From positions 1-29,653 of IMG/VR virus record IMGVR_UViG_3300046482_000135: a stretch of 29,653 nt of DNA; one strand, 5' to 3'. Both the position numbers and the translations under genes were made by a program. The stretch comes from a virus. Below the pieces are notes generated by a model. The model saw only the letters and a list, made by a program, of their open reading frames with translations, searched no databases and was not told the DNA's origin. Positions 1-7,014 of the stretch are shown piece after piece; positions within the stretch are counted from its first letter, which is position 1, and every line of letters starts with the position of its first letter.

Positions 1-607
1 ACGATAGTCGGGTGACGCAACCAGTCGGCTCGTACCCGTTCTTGGCCAGCAGCTCGACGTAGGCCTTCAGGTTCTTCAGCGATGACTGCGGCACCCTGAG
101 CATCAGCGTGCGCGGCGTAGGGTCGGCGAGGTAGTGCGGCAGCGACACCGCGATGCGGCGCGCGTCCGAGCAGGCCTTCGCTGCCTTGCCGGCCGGCGTG
201 ATGCGCGAGCCGAAGGCGTTCTTCGGGCAGTCCTGACAGGTCGGGTTGACCTTGTTGACCACGCTCGGGTCGGGCCGGACGCTATCGAGCGACCAGCAGT
301 CGGGCGGCGCGTTCATGTCGTTCTCGTCGAAGCCCGTGCTGTAGTAGCTCTTGGCCAGCGTGCGGCTGCCGTTGACCAGCACCACGTCGAGGAACGGCAG
401 CGGCATCTTCGACGCCGGGTCGACGTAGGCCTCCTCCTTCTGCTCGGCCCTGATCCTGAACACCTTGCCGCGGATCGACAAGATCGGGAACGCGTCGCGC
501 ACGCCCTCGGCGAAGTTGGTGTTGAGGGCGCGGCCCTCGGCGATGCGCTGGGCCATCTTCGACGGCGCCAGTGCACGTGCCTGTTCTATCGGAACCAGTT
601 TTGTCAT
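1..607 (-). CDS. Cys-cluster phage protein (3' end outside window)
   Basis: The reading frame is open from the ATG at 607 to the window edge, giving 202 codons with no stop. The start has a good Shine-Dalgarno (AAGGAG) that overlaps the end of the upstream gene at 613. A cysteine cluster lies near residues 122-143: NPTCQDCPKNAFGS, then KAACSD-like residues (KACSDARR), so C-x2-C-P followed by another Cys, which could bind zinc. The same kind of cluster occurs in uncharacterised proteins of other phages, but I cannot name the function. It is the last visible gene of the leftward replication module, so a role in DNA metabolism is plausible by position only. Confidence 0.8.
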   Translation of the reverse strand, partial: MTKLVPIEQARALAPSKMAQRIAEGRALNTNFAEGVRDAFPILSIRGKVFRIRAEQKEEAYVDPASKMPLPFLDVVLVNGSRTLAKSYYSTGFDENDMNAPPDCWSLDSVRPDPSVVNKVNPTCQDCPKNAFGSRITPAGKAAKACSDARRIAVSLPHYLADPTPRTLMLRVPQSSLKNLKAYVELLAKNGYEPTGCVTRLS

Positions 608-612
608 GGGTT

Positions 613-1017
613 CTACTCCTTCCCCTTCAGGACACTGATTGTGTAGGTCTGCGTCCGGTTCACTCCGGGCGGCAGCGGGTCACCGGCCTCGATCAGGTCG
701 TTGATCGCGGTCTTGTTCGGCTTCCAGTCGACTAGGTCCCACGCCTCCGCCCCGATGATATGGCGGCGGAACTCGGCACCGTCGGCTGTGGTGACGGACG
801 TGTGTAGCTTCTTCGACGCGGTGCCGGACTTCGACCGGATCGACTCGACACCGGCCTTGTTGAGGATGTCGAGAAGCTGCTTCTCGATCTTGTCCATCGG
901 CTCGTCGTACTCGTCCTTGCGGAACGAGGCGAAGCGGGCGTCGGCAGTCTTGCGCTCGTCGCGCAATCGTATGAACTCGGCGATGAGTTCGGCTGGCTTT
1001 GGTATTGGTGTCGTCAT
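613..1017 (-). CDS. Conserved phage protein of unknown function, 134 aa
   Basis: The start at 1017 is chosen because AGGAGGAA stands 5 bases upstream; an in-frame GTG at 1041 would extend into the helicase end. The N-terminal half is helical and charged (a likely coiled coil around residues 8-55). The C-terminal half has WDLVDWKPNKTAINDL and LPPGVNRT. This overall pattern (variable helix, then a 'W-D-x-x-x-x-x-x-N-K-x-A ... PPGV' end) is common in small phage early proteins, but no function is known to me. It lies between the helicase and the Cys-cluster gene with gaps of 5 and 20 bases, so it is cotranscribed. Confidence 0.75.
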   Translation of the reverse strand: MTTPIPKPAELIAEFIRLRDERKTADARFASFRKDEYDEPMDKIEKQLLDILNKAGVESIRSKSGTASKKLHTSVTTADGAEFRRHIIGAEAWDLVDWKPNKTAINDLIEAGDPLPPGVNRTQTYTISVLKGKE

Positions 1018-1037
1018 TCGACTTCCTCCTGTTTGGT

Positions 1038-2618
1038 TCACTCGTCGGCTCCTGTCAGCTCCGCGATGAGATCGAGGACGTTGTCCTGCAGGTCTGCGCG
1101 CTGGGCGAGCCGGCGATATGCCAGCCGCTCAGCCTCCGAGCCGAGCATCCTGATGACCTGCTGCTTCCTCGTCTGGCCGACCCGGCGGATGCGGGCGTTG
1201 GCCTGCTCGAATACTTCAAGCTTGGTGACCGGGCCGAACCAGATGATGGTGTCGGCCGCAGTCAGCGTGAGCCCGTGGCTCATGCATTCGGGGTGCGCGT
1301 TGAGCACCTTGTAGCGTGGGCTGTTCTGGAACTCGGTGAAGATCTGCGCCCGTTTGCCGGCGGGGGTCGATCCGTTCACCGACGCGTAGTCGATCTTCTC
1401 CTTGGCCAGCACCCGCTCGATGCCCTGCATCGACGATATGAAAGGCGAGAACACGATCACCTTGCGGCGTTCGTCGGTGGCGTCGATGACGCTGTCGATG
1501 ATGTCGAGCAGGGCAGTGATGCGGTTGCCGTTGTCGAGCTCAAACACCTTGCCGTCGTCGCCGTAGACCCAGCCGATCGACGTCTGCAGCAGCTTCGAAT
1601 AGACGACGCCGCCGTTGGCCGCCGTGATGGTGCCCTCCTTGAGCATCACCCCGGCATGGTCCTTGAGCATGCGGTAGGTCGCCTGCTGTCGCGGCCCCAT
1701 CTCGACCCGGAGATCGCGTTCGTAGAGCGCCGGCAGTTCGACGATGTCGTCGAGCTGGAAGCGGACCGACGGCTGCAGCGTCGCTGCCACCACCTTGGCG
1801 GCATCGCGCTTCGGCACCCACTTGAACTGGTTGACCATCGTCATAGTCTCGTGGCGAAAGCCGGTCCACGACCACGGCGCCGTGTCTGGCGTGATCAGCT
1901 TGGCCAGCCCATAGGCGTCAGTTGGTGCCGTAGGCGTCGGCGAGCCGGTCATGCCCCATACGTACTTCCTGCCTTTAGACAGGAAACGCGCCAGCTTGGA
2001 GCGTTCTGCTCGCGCGTTGCGGTAAGCCGCCACCTCGTCGAAGCAGAAGACGTCGATGTCTGTGCGCCGGTCGAGCTCCTTGCGCACCACCTGCAGGCCA
2101 TCGTGGTTGATGATGTAGATGTCGCAGTCGCTGGCCAGCAGCCGCTTGCGCCGGTCGGCAGTGCCGGTCAGCACCGCCACCTTGAAGCCGGGTATGGTGT
2201 TGAGTATCTCGCGCTGCCACGTGAATGCCAGCGTCGACAGCGGCGCCACCACCAGCATGCGGCCGACGGCACCGATCGACCTGAGGTAGTGGAACGACCA
2301 TATCGCCGCCTTGGTCTTGCCGGTGCCCATCGAGTTGAGCACGTAGCAGCGCCCGGCCATGGTCATCAGCTCGCAGGTGATCACCTGCTTGGCGAACGGC
2401 CGCGTGCCGTCGGCGGACGGGAAGTCGTAATGCTCCTCGATCGGCGAGGGGCATGGTAGCTGCAGGTTGCGCAGCAGGCGCGTCTCGTCTATCCCGTGCG
2501 GGATGACGAGCATCTTGACGCCTTCGAACTCGATGATGGTCCCGTGCGGGAAGAGTTGCCCGTAGCGTGCCTCAAATGGCAACACGACGGACTTGGTCAG
2601 GTGTGAAATATGGAGCAT
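1038..2618 (-). CDS. SNF2/DEAD-like superfamily 2 helicase
   Basis: This is a 526-residue ATP-dependent DNA translocase or helicase of the SNF2-like superfamily 2. Visible motifs are: Walker A NSMGTGKT (95-102), motif Ia APLSTL (125-130), Walker B DEVA (194-197), motif III MTGSP (223-227), the motif V region HGLTLTAADTIIWFGP (late C-terminal domain) and motif VI QANARIRR (472-479, followed by VGQT). Both RecA-like lobes are complete. Its start overlaps the end of the VRR-NUC gene by 47 bases. Phage SNF2 helicases often sit beside a standalone VRR-NUC nuclease, and the two are thought to act on branched or replicating DNA. The SD is weak (GGTGG), so translation may be coupled to the upstream gene. 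Confidence 0.93.
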   Translation of the reverse strand: MLHISHLTKSVVLPFEARYGQLFPHGTIIEFEGVKMLVIPHGIDETRLLRNLQLPCPSPIEEHYDFPSADGTRPFAKQVITCELMTMAGRCYVLNSMGTGKTKAAIWSFHYLRSIGAVGRMLVVAPLSTLAFTWQREILNTIPGFKVAVLTGTADRRKRLLASDCDIYIINHDGLQVVRKELDRRTDIDVFCFDEVAAYRNARAERSKLARFLSKGRKYVWGMTGSPTPTAPTDAYGLAKLITPDTAPWSWTGFRHETMTMVNQFKWVPKRDAAKVVAATLQPSVRFQLDDIVELPALYERDLRVEMGPRQQATYRMLKDHAGVMLKEGTITAANGGVVYSKLLQTSIGWVYGDDGKVFELDNGNRITALLDIIDSVIDATDERRKVIVFSPFISSMQGIERVLAKEKIDYASVNGSTPAGKRAQIFTEFQNSPRYKVLNAHPECMSHGLTLTAADTIIWFGPVTKLEVFEQANARIRRVGQTRKQQVIRMLGSEAERLAYRRLAQRADLQDNVLDLIAELTGADE

Positions 2619-2928
2619 ATGCCACCGCTTCTGTTATCTCGTCCAGCCACCGGGTGATCTCGTCGAAGACCGGGCTGTCCACGCCGATCACGACGAAGGT
2701 CTTGCCCATCGCCAGCTCAATGTTCTCGATCTGCGTGGTCTGCCTGAGCGTGGGCTTCTTGCCCGGCGCCTTCGTCTCGACCGCGAAGAACCGTCCTCTG
2801 TAGCACCCCAGTACATCGAGGGTCGTGCTGCCGTATCCCGATGGCACTGGCCAGTACGTGTAGATACCGGTGTAGCCGCTCAGGATACGCTTTAGCTTGC
2901 CCTTGGTGCGTCCTTCTGGTGTCGCCAT
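2572..2928 (-). CDS. VRR-NUC domain nuclease
   Basis: This 118-residue protein is a standalone VRR-NUC nuclease of the PD-(D/E)XK superfamily. The core reads TLDVLG (D38) then FFAVETKAPG (E51-x-K53), followed by a helix with LRQTTQIENIELAM and a VVIGVD strand, as expected for this fold. The start at 2928 has an AGGAG 10 bases upstream. A degenerate copy of the window's 13-bp palindrome (2932-2944) overlaps that SD. In other phages these nucleases pair with SNF2 helicases and are suggested to cut junctions or flaps during replication. The helicase gene follows immediately and overlaps it. Confidence 0.88.
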   Translation of the reverse strand: MATPEGRTKGKLKRILSGYTGIYTYWPVPSGYGSTTLDVLGCYRGRFFAVETKAPGKKPTLRQTTQIENIELAMGKTFVVIGVDSPVFDEITRWLDEITEAVAYAPYFTPDQVRRVAI

Positions 2929-2931
2929 GAT

Positions 2932-2944
2932 TAGTGTACTCCTA
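2932..2944. promoter_or_regulatory. Degenerate copy of the 13-bp palindrome
   Basis: TAGTGTACTCCTA matches TAGTGTCACACTA at 9 of 13 positions, with an intact left half and the last three bases. It overlaps the ribosome-binding site of the VRR-NUC gene. It may be a decayed operator or chance. Confidence 0.25.
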
Positions 2945-2960
2945 TGCGTTACATTTGCAA

Positions 2961-2991
2961 GCGAAAAGAGCCCGCGTTTTGAGGCGCGGGC
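2961..2991 (-). terminator. Rho-independent terminator after the 81-aa gene
   Basis: A 7-bp GC stem (2970-2976 with 2985-2991, loop TTTTGAG) is followed in the leftward direction by TCTTTTCGC. It lies between the stop of the 81-aa gene (3009) and the VRR-NUC gene start (2928), so the nuclease-helicase pair probably has its own promoter. Confidence 0.75.
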
Positions 2992-3008
2992 CCTTGGTAT
3001 GCTTGGGT

Positions 3009-3254
3009 TTAGAGCCTGCCTTTGACTGCCGCCAGCTGCTTGTCGAAGTCGTCGGCCGCCCGCTCCAAGGCGATGGTGATCTGCTCGATGCGGTGCAGCG
3101 CCTCGGCCGCGCGCACCAGCACCGCCTGCTTCGGCGAGATATAGACGGGCTTTACCCCCTCCTGCCGCTCGACGCTGCGCATCGCCTGCCGCAGCCCGGC
3201 ATCCTTCTCGAGCTTGCTCTGCAGGTCGGTGGCGAGTGTGTTTTCGATGCTCAT
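3009..3254 (-). CDS. Small helical protein, 81 aa
   Basis: The function is not recognised. The protein is predicted all-helical and charged, with two amphipathic segments (about residues 10-30 and 43-78) that could form a coiled coil. The start at 3254 overlaps the stop of the PD-(D/E)XK nuclease gene as ATGA, with AGGAA as SD, which indicates coupled translation with the nuclease. A strong terminator follows. The tight coupling suggests a partner or accessory role for the nuclease; this is inference from position alone. Confidence 0.75.
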   Translation of the reverse strand: MSIENTLATDLQSKLEKDAGLRQAMRSVERQEGVKPVYISPKQAVLVRAAEALHRIEQITIALERAADDFDKQLAAVKGRL

Positions 3255-3946
3255 GTTCGGGTTCCTTTCCCATGATGCGGGCAACTGGTGACCGGGCACC
3301 ACGATATGCACAGGCCGCTCGGCCGCGGCGGGTACGTCATGGTGCGGGCTGCTTCCTCCATTGCCCTGATTTCAGGCAGCAGCTTCTCCCACAGGGGCGC
3401 CATGTCGGCACGCCTGTACGTTCGAATGTCATGCTCGACGTCGAGGAACGACGACCAGTGATAGGTCGTATTGACGATCTCGATCTCGGGGTGGTGGACG
3501 AACAGGACCTGCGCGTTGAGCGCCAGCTGCTCCATCTCCGGCTTGATCGAGTTGCCGGTCTTCCAGTCGATCGCCAGTGCCTTCTTCAAGTGTGGCGCCA
3601 GCCCGAGCACGTCGATGACGGCGCGGAACCACGTCTTGGGATCGAACCACTCCGTCGGCTGGAAGTCCTCCGACATCGCCAGCTTCAGCTCGACCCTGAT
3701 GTCGGCATCCTGCAGCTTGAGCGCATGCATGAGGCCGGGCCACTTGGCGTGCGGCTCCATGCCTTTCGGCAGGGGCAGGCCGCGCTCGATCGCCTTGGCC
3801 ATCAGCTCGTGGTAGCGATTGCCCCACAGCAGCGCCTCGCCTTCCACCTCCTTGAAGTCTTTCGCGAGGTCAACGTGATAGTGCCGTTTCTGGCACGCCC
3901 GGAAGTTCTTGAGCCTCGACCACGACCACGAAAATGATTTTGCCAT
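3251..3946 (-). CDS. Cas4/RecB-like PD-(D/E)XK exonuclease with probable Fe-S cluster
   Basis: This 231-residue nuclease shows the RecB/Cas4 pattern in order: SWSRLKNFRAC (Cys18), GNRYHE (His46), FRAVIDVLGL (Asp112), AIDWKTG (Asp127-x-Lys129) and EMEQLALNAQ (Gln140). One N-terminal cysteine (18) and three C-terminal ones (213, 217, 222 in CISWCPVTSC) have the spacing that in Cas4 and AddB holds a 4Fe-4S cluster clamping the nuclease domain. It probably processes DNA ends during phage recombination or replication. The start has GGGAG upstream. There is no CRISPR array or cas1/cas2 nearby, so a CRISPR adaptation role has no support here. Confidence 0.88.
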   Translation of the reverse strand: MAKSFSWSWSRLKNFRACQKRHYHVDLAKDFKEVEGEALLWGNRYHELMAKAIERGLPLPKGMEPHAKWPGLMHALKLQDADIRVELKLAMSEDFQPTEWFDPKTWFRAVIDVLGLAPHLKKALAIDWKTGNSIKPEMEQLALNAQVLFVHHPEIEIVNTTYHWSSFLDVEHDIRTYRRADMAPLWEKLLPEIRAMEEAARTMTYPPRPSGLCISWCPVTSCPHHGKGTRT

Positions 3947-4008
3947 AGCCGGTCACTCCCTTCTGAAAATTTTGGATTTTCCCAAAAACCATCGTAACAC
4001 AGTGAGTG

Positions 4009-4647
4009 CTATTTTCGCACCTTCGTCTCTGCGAATTTCTGGATTTTGTCTGCGAGCTCACGACGTGCGTCCTTGGGCATCGCATTGATCATGTGGCGCA
4101 TTTCCGCTGCGGCCCGCATCAGCTCCTGCCAGCGCGGGCTCCAGTAGACCGTGAAGAACTTCTTGAGCCCTTCCTTGACACCGCCGGGCATGCCGCCGTC
4201 GAACACCGCCATCTTGGCGGCGATCGCCATGTCCATGTCCTCGCTGGTCGGCATCGCCAGCGGCGCCCACCCGCGCAGTGCTTCCTCCATTGCCGGGTCG
4301 TCCTCGCTGATCATGCCGATGATCAGGTGGAAGCGGCAATCGTAGACGCGGCAGGCCCGCGGCCGCCGATCGTAGATGGTGCACTTGCCGTCGACGAGCT
4401 TCGTGCAGGTGCCGTCCTCGTGCTTCGGCAGCACCATGCCGTCGATGCTGGCCTCGTACACCGCTTCGGGGAAACGCTCGAGTTCCGCCTTGTCGAGGTT
4501 GGCGAACATCCGCTTCGACTTGCAGCACCCGGTGCAGCCGCCGCACGGCACCTCTGCCGGATCAGGGCGCGCGGCCATCTTACGGATCAGTCTGGACACT
4601 GACCCCGGCGGTCGGGTGCCCGGTTTGAAAGCTGCCCAATTCGTCAT
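4009..4647 (-). CDS. YkgJ-family Cys-rich metal-cluster protein
   Basis: This 212-residue protein matches the YkgJ-type 'zinc- or iron-chelating' domain: C35-x2-C38-x2-C41-C42 (CGGCTGCC), then C81, C89, C99 and C104 within GTCTKLVDGKCTIYDRRPRACRVYDC. The family is thought to bind an Fe-S or zinc centre; its biochemical role is poorly known. It lies between DNA polymerase and the Fe-S nuclease. One copy of the palindrome (4661-4673) stands just upstream of its RBS (AGGAG), so its expression may be controlled separately from the polymerase. A role in supplying or sensing the metal cluster of the nuclease is speculation. Confidence 0.85.
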   Translation of the reverse strand: MTNWAAFKPGTRPPGSVSRLIRKMAARPDPAEVPCGGCTGCCKSKRMFANLDKAELERFPEAVYEASIDGMVLPKHEDGTCTKLVDGKCTIYDRRPRACRVYDCRFHLIIGMISEDDPAMEEALRGWAPLAMPTSEDMDMAIAAKMAVFDGGMPGGVKEGLKKFFTVYWSPRWQELMRAAAEMRHMINAMPKDARRELADKIQKFAETKVRK

Positions 4648-4660
4648 GACGTTCTCCTGT

Positions 4661-4673
4661 TAGTGTCACACTA
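4661..4673. promoter_or_regulatory. 13-bp palindromic site, copy 1
   Basis: TAGTGTCACACTA, an exact copy. Its right-hand CTA (4671-4673) is the TAG stop codon of the DNA polymerase gene on the leftward strand. The YkgJ-like gene starts 14 bases further on, with its SD between. Confidence 0.85.
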
Positions 4674-6569
4674 GGTATCGCCGTACGTGTCCCCGATATG
4701 GCTTTCAGCCGCCAGAGCGATGTCCGGCAGCCACTCGGGTGAAGTCGACATCTCGGTTTCGACGAGCGTGGCCACCTGTTCGGCCAGATGCTCGTCGACG
4801 ACGTAAAGCAGCTCGTCGTGCACCTGATGCGCCGGCCATAGCAGGCCTTCGGTCATCTTCCAGACGCGGATGGCCACCTCGGCGATATGGACGAAGGCGA
4901 GGCTCTGGCATTCATTCTCGACCAGCTTGGCGCCGTAGAGCTTGTGCTGGCGCGGCCGCGTACGCCGCTTGCCGTCCTCGGAGACGATCTCCGTGCCGCG
5001 GTCGTAGACCCAGCCGAACTGTGCGCCGCCCGGCAGTAGCTCATGCCTGAGGTTGGCGTAGTTGAGCTTGTTGCCGTTGGGCAACAGCAGGTGCTGCGGG
5101 CCGACCTTCAGCGGACCCCAGTAAGTTTCCACGCCCTGCGCGATCTGCGGGATGACCTGCCGGTCGGCCTCGCGCCAGTGCTCGACGATCTTGGCGCATT
5201 TCGAGCGATACATGTTGACCACGAGCAGCGCCATGTTCTCGTTTATCGAAAAGCCGCCGGTCGACTTGTTGCGGACCATGTTCTGGAACACCGGCGCGCT
5301 GGAGCCGTAGCCCAGCGACAGGATGCCGGTCTTGCCGACGAAGCGCTCGTTCGGGTGGTCCTTCTTGTTGATGGCCTTGCCGTAGATGTCGACAGCGAAC
5401 TCTGCATAGACGTCACGGCCATGCCTGAACGCCTGCTGCAGCCACGTCTCGCCCGACACTTCGGCATTGATGCGCGCCTCGATCTGGCTGGCGTCGACCG
5501 ACACCACGACCTTGCCCTTCGGCGCTCTGAAGCTCTTGCGCAGCTTGGACCCGTTGGCGAGGTTCTGGACGTTGATCTTCCAGTCGCCACTGAGCCGGCC
5601 GGTGTGCGCGCCATAGTATTTGAGCGGCACTGGGGCTGCCAGCGTGCAGCGGGCGATCGCCAGCAGGCGCTCCGAGCGCGTCTCTTCCAGTGTCGACTTG
5701 TGGCCCAGCCGGGCCGCCACCACGGCCTGCACGGTGGGGTCGGGGTGCTCCAGCAGGTCGGTGAACTCCTTGTCGGTCTTGGCGAAGGCCGGCACGTCCT
5801 TCTTGGTCTTGGCCGACCACTTCATCGGCGGCTCGACGCCCAGCATGATCAGGATCGCTTGCAGCTTGGTGTCGCTCATCAGATTGGTGCGGTCGTCCAT
5901 GCCGGCGCTCGCCAGCAGCTGCGCCTTGTGGGCGCGCACTTCGGCGAGGTGCTCGACGATCATCGCCGGGTCGAACTCGAACTGCGGCACCGCCGCCATG
6001 CGGATGACCCAGTCGACGACCTCCAGCTCGCCTTCCGGAAAACCTTCCTTGAGCATCAGCTGCCACAGCGACCGGCATGTCTCGACGTCACGACGGCAAT
6101 ACTCCACTTCCTCGGCATAGAGCGCCGGGTCGGCGCGCAGCATGCGGTAGTTGACGCCGACCATTTTGCCGATGGTGTCGCCTTTCGGCGGCAGCCCGTA
6201 GCGCTTGGCGCAGGAGCCGAGATCGACCCTGCCGGCACCGGTCTGGTGCGAGATCCAGTTCCGCGCCATCGACAGCGTGCAGCCGTACGCCGCCGGGAAC
6301 ACCCGGTAGCGCAGGCTCAAAACCAGCATGTCGAACAAGGCGTTGTGGGAAATTGCTCGCGTGGTTTCCCAGTCGATCGTCTTGAAATACGCAGCGAGGT
6401 CCGGACCGTCCACCCACCAGCTCTTGCCGGTGTCGTAGGCGAAGGCGCAGCCCAGCATCTCGAACTGCTGGCCGAGGATGTATTCGGGCTGGGTTATCCT
6501 CTTGAGCGAGAACTCGGCGTCGAAGTACGACTCGACGTCGACAAACAGGTTGGTCAATGGCTTGGCCAT
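4671..6569 (-). CDS. Family A DNA polymerase with 3'-5' exonuclease
   Basis: This is a 632-residue replicative polymerase of the phage PolA type. The N-terminal DnaQ-like proofreading domain has Exo I DVE (D11, E13), Exo II NALFD (N76, D80) and Exo III YCRRD (Y157, D161). The polymerase domain has TGRLS (323-327), motif A VDASQIEAR (D359), motif B from R409 to GYG (K413, LGYG at 419-422) and motif C HDE (584-586). There is no 5'-3' exonuclease domain, as in T7-like phage polymerases. The start at 6569 follows GAGGGAG. The stop codon is embedded in palindrome copy 1, and the upstream region overlaps the candidate small RNA promoter. Confidence 0.95.
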   Translation of the reverse strand: MAKPLTNLFVDVESYFDAEFSLKRITQPEYILGQQFEMLGCAFAYDTGKSWWVDGPDLAAYFKTIDWETTRAISHNALFDMLVLSLRYRVFPAAYGCTLSMARNWISHQTGAGRVDLGSCAKRYGLPPKGDTIGKMVGVNYRMLRADPALYAEEVEYCRRDVETCRSLWQLMLKEGFPEGELEVVDWVIRMAAVPQFEFDPAMIVEHLAEVRAHKAQLLASAGMDDRTNLMSDTKLQAILIMLGVEPPMKWSAKTKKDVPAFAKTDKEFTDLLEHPDPTVQAVVAARLGHKSTLEETRSERLLAIARCTLAAPVPLKYYGAHTGRLSGDWKINVQNLANGSKLRKSFRAPKGKVVVSVDASQIEARINAEVSGETWLQQAFRHGRDVYAEFAVDIYGKAINKKDHPNERFVGKTGILSLGYGSSAPVFQNMVRNKSTGGFSINENMALLVVNMYRSKCAKIVEHWREADRQVIPQIAQGVETYWGPLKVGPQHLLLPNGNKLNYANLRHELLPGGAQFGWVYDRGTEIVSEDGKRRTRPRQHKLYGAKLVENECQSLAFVHIAEVAIRVWKMTEGLLWPAHQVHDELLYVVDEHLAEQVATLVETEMSTSPEWLPDIALAAESHIGDTYGDT

Positions 6570-6586
6570 GGTTCTTACACTCCCTC

Positions 6587-6614
6587 TTGACGAATTTGCG
6601 TTTCTGACTATGTT
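6587..6614 (+). promoter_or_regulatory. Candidate rightward promoter for the small RNA
   Basis: TTGACG (6587-6592), a 16-base spacer and TATGTT (6609-6614) point rightwards, with a start site expected near 6621. The same bases contain, on the other strand, GTAACATAGT (6616-6607), a -10-like motif recurring elsewhere in this phage, so a leftward promoter for the polymerase may overlap it. Which of the two is used cannot be told from the sequence. Confidence 0.45.
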
Positions 6615-6620
6615 ACGCCC

Positions 6621-6743
6621 CGGAGCCGGCAGGGGCTAACCCTCTTTGTTCTCCGGTGACACGATGGGCATCAAGGCTTGCCGCTGCCGGCTCCAGCTTC
6701 TGTTTGGACTTGGCCCCCGGCCTCACCGGGGGTCTTTCTTTTC
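6621..6743 (+). ncRNA. Candidate small regulatory RNA, about 120 nt
   Basis: This gap between two leftward genes holds a compact rightward transcription unit. A sigma70-like promoter precedes it. The RNA would begin with an 11-bp perfect closing stem (6622-6632 with 6684-6694), enclosing a small hairpin AGGG/CCCU (6631-6643) and a GGCA/UGCC hairpin (about 6667-6682). It ends with a rho-independent terminator (6714-6743). The stretch left unpaired, about 6644-6666, contains UCUCCGGUGACAC, the exact complement of the RBS region of the ClpP-like gene (7610-7622). I know of no named RNA family that fits. A tRNA was considered because of the 74-nt stem length and rejected. Confidence 0.5.
6714..6743 (+). 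terminator. Rightward rho-independent terminator
   Basis: The stem CCCCCGG/CCGGGGG (6714-6720 with 6726-6732, loop CCTCA) is followed in the rightward direction by TCTTTCTTTTC. The pyrimidine tail exists only rightwards, although all neighbouring genes are leftward, which is why a rightward RNA is proposed. The tail runs into the stop codon of the 90-aa gene. Confidence 0.7.
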
Positions 6744-7014
6744 AGTCCGTGTGCATGTGCCGATGCCGTAGCAGCACCTCGTGCCCCAGCTTCGTCAGGC
6801 GTTCGCCTTCTATGCGGACATGATCCCAGTAGCGGTCGCCATAGCGTTCCTTGGCTTCGGCGGCCGTCATGTGTTCGCCCTTGGCGTTGACGTAGTTCCA
6901 CTCGGTCAAGCCGGCGGCCATGCAGTCGTAGCCGGTACGGGTCTTGCGGGGGTTGCTGGGCTTCACGTCCAGCAATCGCAACCACTGCAGGCGTTTCAGG
7001 GTCATGTTCAACAT
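6742..7014 (-). CDS. Hypothetical protein, 90 aa
   Basis: The function is not recognised. The protein is basic and has a conserved-looking centre RTGYDCMAAGLTEWNYVN and AKERYGDRYWDHVRIEGERLTKLGHEVL, which suggests a small folded domain. The ATG at 7014 overlaps the stop of the ClpP-like gene (TGATG), so it is translationally coupled to it; a second ATG at 7005 is possible. It ends directly on the rightward terminator of the candidate small RNA. Confidence 0.65.
   Translation of the reverse strand: MLNMTLKRLQWLRLLDVKPSNPRKTRTGYDCMAAGLTEWNYVNAKGEHMTAAEAKERYGDRYWDHVRIEGERLTKLGHEVLLRHRHMHTD

Noticed and set aside
999-2459. Long rightward open frame opposite the helicase
   Set aside because: Antisense shadow of the helicase gene, without RBS or recognisable domains; the same holds for similar frames opposite the polymerase and the 468-aa gene.
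3251-3946. CRISPR-associated Cas4 and a possible CRISPR array
   Set aside because: No repeat-spacer array and no cas1 or cas2 are present anywhere in the window. Phage Cas4-like nucleases are common without CRISPR.
3994-4003. GTAACACAGT, similar to the -10-like element, pointing rightwards
   Set aside because: There is no rightward gene or RNA signal nearby and it has a mismatch in the core.
6622-6695. tRNA-like length and acceptor-like stem (74 nt, GGAGCCG/CGGCTCC plus A)
   Set aside because: No T-arm with GTTCRA, no D-arm and no anticodon stem in the right places on either strand. Kept as a small RNA candidate instead.
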